A stretch of 61,906 nt of DNA, taken from Glomus cerebriforme (Eukaryota > Glomeromycota > Glomeromycetes > Glomerales > Glomeraceae). A program made the translations under genes and the position numbers. Position 1 is the stretch's first letter, and each line of letters begins with the position of its first letter. The notes below the pieces were generated by a model. It was not told where the DNA came from and did no database searches. It saw nothing but the letters and a program-made list of their open reading frames with translations. The stretch covers positions 207,890 to 269,795 of the forward strand of contig QKYT01000098.1 of assembly GCA_003550305.1 (NCBI GenBank). The letters are read 5' to 3'. This document shows positions 59,494 to 61,906 of the stretch, one piece after another.

Positions 59494-60560
59494 ATGTAAA
59501 TAAAGAAGTAACATTAAAAAAAAGAAAGATTTTAACCTTTGAAGAAAAGAAAGATTTATGTTTACTTTATAAAAAAAATCTATCATTATTGTAAGAAGAA
59601 ATAGGAAAAAGATTTATTATAAAAAAAAAAAATACTGTTAGTAATATTTTAAAAATAAAAAAAAAATAGTTGAATTTAAAATTTAATAGTTTTAATATAA
59701 CTAAACAAAAAAAAAAATTACTAAAATTTCTGAATTAGAAGAAACTTTAACAATTTGGATTTTAAATGCTTTAGCAGTTTAGCTACTAATAAAACTATTA
59801 TAGGAGAAATCATTTTAAATAAAGCTAATAATGATTTTGCAAAATTAATAAATATTAAAGATTTTACTGCCAGAAGTGTAAGTTGGTTAAATAATTTTAA
59901 AACGTAACACAATATAAAGCAATATAATAAGCATCTGATAGTGGGATATAAAGTAGGTCAAATAAAAAAGAATTAGCTAAAGAAAAAGAAAAATTACAAG
60001 AATTGATTAGTAATTTCAATCTTAAAGATGTATTTAATTATGACAAAATAGATAATTTTTTGTATAATTTATATTTTTATCATTAGAATTAATTAATATT
60101 AACCTAAATATTATTTTATAATAGAACTATATTGGGAATTAAACCCTTCTAAAATATTATCTACTAGTTCTTTTTCTGAAATAAAAAAATCAAAAAATAG
60201 AGTTACAATTTTATTAACATTCAATACAACTGGTTCAATTAAACTTTTAGCTTTTTTTATTTATAAATATTAAACACTAAGAGATTTAATTGGAATTGAT
60301 AAATCAAAACTTCTAGTTGATTATTTTTGAAATAAAAATACTTGGACGCAAACATTTATTTGGAATAAATACTTAGAATTTTTAAATCAAAGGATGAAAA
60401 AAAACAGAAAGATTCTTCTTCTGATAAACAATGCATCTATTCATTCTGTTAGTAATTCAGCATCATTAACAAATATTACAATTTATTATTTGCCTTCTAA
60501 TACTACAATTCATTTGCAACTTGCTGATACTAATATTATTAATTCTTTTAAGGTTTGTAT
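59494..60560 (+). pseudogene. Dead pogo/Tigger-type DDE transposase
   Basis: A coding relic with several stops. It starts with a CENP-B/psq-like helix-turn-helix (KRKILTFEEKKDLCLLYKKN, then GKRF, NTVSNILK), continues with a second DNA-binding part (LEETLTIWILNAL, INIKDFTARSVSWLNNFK) and then a DDE domain (LYWELNPSKILS, KKSKNRVTILLTFNTTG, LIGIDKSKL, WTQTFIWNKYLEFLNQ, RKILLLINNASIHSV, YYLPSNTTIHLQLAD). In the family the LLLIDNA motif carries a catalytic Asp; here it reads INNA, so that residue is lost. At least four stop codons interrupt it. The inserted AT-rich piece near 60050-60120 looks like a decayed intron. No convincing terminal repeats were found at its borders. Confidence 0.75.
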
Positions 60561-61906
60561 ATTATTTATTAATCATATTATAAAATGTAAAATAAATATT
60601 CTAATTATTCAGTGTTTGGCAAATAACTTGAAATGACAAATAAATCAAATGACAAATCATTTGTTATTTATTATATAAAAGTCAAATGATCAGTCATTTA
60701 GATTATTTAACCAATATTAAATTTTTTTAAAGTTTTTATTAATAATCTTATTTAATATAAAGTAAAGAAACAAAATATAAAAAAAAATCTTGTCTATATA
60801 TATAACAAAAATTTTTTAATAATACCAAAATGTTTTCATATTACATGATTTATGATTATATAATTTTGTAGTAAAAAAATTCTAAACATTTTTTATTTGC
60901 TTTTTCAAATAATTTACCAACTTAGCAATTTTTTAACCTTTAGATAATCAACTTAAATTTGCTAATCTAACTAATTAGATTATACTAAGACTTTTAACAT
61001 TTCTGCATAATTACAGTGGATGTAAATTAAGATTATTTATAAATTTATTTATCATTTTAAAATCTATTAACATTGATTATTCACATATTAATTTAATAAT
61101 TTAAAAAGAATTATGCAATTATTTATATAATGAAAACTATAAATAATAAAATATTTATATTAAAATATTATTTTCAATATTTTATTATAGTTATAAACTA
61201 AAAAATTGAAAAAATAATGTTATAGAAAAAATGTCTTTAAACTTTTTAGAAAAAAATAAAAAAATACCTTCTTAATTTCATTCATATATATACATAAAAA
61301 AATTATTTTTTATAACTATTTCCATTGGATTATTACCTTATCATTTCCATACAATCTAACAAAAAAAGAAATTTATTAACTATATTGCAAGACTTTATAT
61401 TTTAATGATTTTAAATAATTTAATTTTACTTTACTTATTAATTTATTTAAAATTTTTATTACATCCAAATTTTAATCTTAAACTAATTGCTTAGTACTTG
61501 TAAATTACATAAATTGTCCAATAATTTTTCTATATTATAATGACAAATGACCAAATGATAAATGATTAATATCATTTATTATAATCCTAAATAATTTGGC
61601 ATTTGTTATTTCATAAATGTTCTAAATGACAAATGCTAAAGGATTCATAATTATTCCTAATCTGAAAAATGGATAAATGATCTCATTGAGACTTGAATTT
61701 ACCTGGTACTTCTAATATTGCTTCAGGCAACATTTTATCAAAATTACCTAATTTGTTATCAGAGATGACTTGCAGAAATCAGAATTATTTACAAGTTCAT
61801 GTCTTATCTTTAAACTTTAATAACTCCATCTTATCAGAACAAAATATTAAAATAAAAATACCTGAAATACACTAGTCGAAATAAGAAGTTTCGGCATGTG
61901 ACGATT
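60561..61906. other. AT-rich end region, no gene seen
   Basis: Nearly pure A/T DNA. It includes a pair of related repeat blocks (called separately). The 60-codon open frame at 61693-61875 has natural composition but no recognisable feature and was not called. Confidence 0.45.
60630..61650. repeat. Related 'AAATGACAAAT' blocks about 0.85 kb apart
   Basis: The blocks at about 60628-60702 and 61538-61640 share repeated words AAATGACAAAT, CAAATGAT and TTGTTATTT in both orientations (for example TTTGGCATTTGTTATTT in the right block against AAATGACAAAT in the left). Together they may be the decayed ends of a short non-autonomous element enclosing the AT-rich interior. Confidence 0.35.

Noticed and set aside
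61693..61875. 60-codon plus-strand frame near the right edge
   Set aside because: No recognisable feature and surrounded by repeat-like AT DNA; it could be the edge of something beyond the window.
1..61906. CRISPR arrays, operons, ribosome binding sites and prophage
   Set aside because: The window is clearly eukaryotic nuclear DNA with spliceosomal introns; no regularly spaced direct repeats of CRISPR type were seen.

Overview
The window looks like a gene-containing stretch of a nuclear fungal genome, most likely an arbuscular mycorrhizal fungus (Glomeromycotina, Rhizophagus-like). The basis is very high AT content, many short GT-AG introns (about 60-160 bp), F-box/LRR and MATH-BTB proteins, and above all a kinase with a Cys-Cys 'CSYC...WCKECDP' N-terminus followed by 'FDRFKDIKQIGEGGFAKVY', a style I associate with the large Rhizophagus kinase family. 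This assignment is from pattern memory; no search was run.

Layout. 1-11.4 kb: a single-exon Cys-rich membrane protein, a 4-exon class I methyltransferase and a 4-exon HSL-type alpha/beta hydrolase, separated by A/T-run-rich DNA. 11.4-16.4 kb: gene-poor, with decayed coding fragments. 16.4-28.97 kb: gene-dense, holding ER Hsp90 (Grp94, 7 exons, ending RDEL, with a heat-shock element upstream), a MutL homologue of the human-PMS1/yeast-MLH2 type (11 exons), a PIG-Y-like GPI anchor protein, an FHIT hydrolase with a 5-nt microexon, a small F-box-like protein and a peroxiredoxin. 29-36.7 kb: a kinase gene embedded in repeat-like DNA. 36.7-54.5 kb: an SDR dehydrogenase, a broken unknown gene, a 22-exon AP-4 epsilon adaptin, a frameshifted F-box/LRR gene, an 11-exon acyl-CoA oxidase, a MATH-BTB gene and an F-box/LRR gene. 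54.5-61.9 kb: AT-rich repeat desert with a 52-bp palindrome, decayed tandem repeats and a dead pogo/Tigger-type transposase.

I rebuilt exon structures by hand from reading frame, GT-AG sites and family conservation; every multi-exon model given sums to a whole number of codons. The most notable result is an intron in the AP-4 epsilon gene that has no usable GT-AG boundaries but carries an exact ATATCCTT donor, a TTCTTTAAC branch site and an AC end: a minor-spliceosome (U12-type) AT-AC intron, supported by the protein family alignment across the junction. Three genes here (AP-4 epsilon, Grp94 and this minor intron class) are, as I recall, lost from yeasts and most Dikarya, so the window reads as a sample of retained ancestral gene content.

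The genes do not form an operon or an obvious pathway. Neighbours are independent, sometimes convergent with short gaps (FHIT and the small F-box gene stop 31 bp apart).
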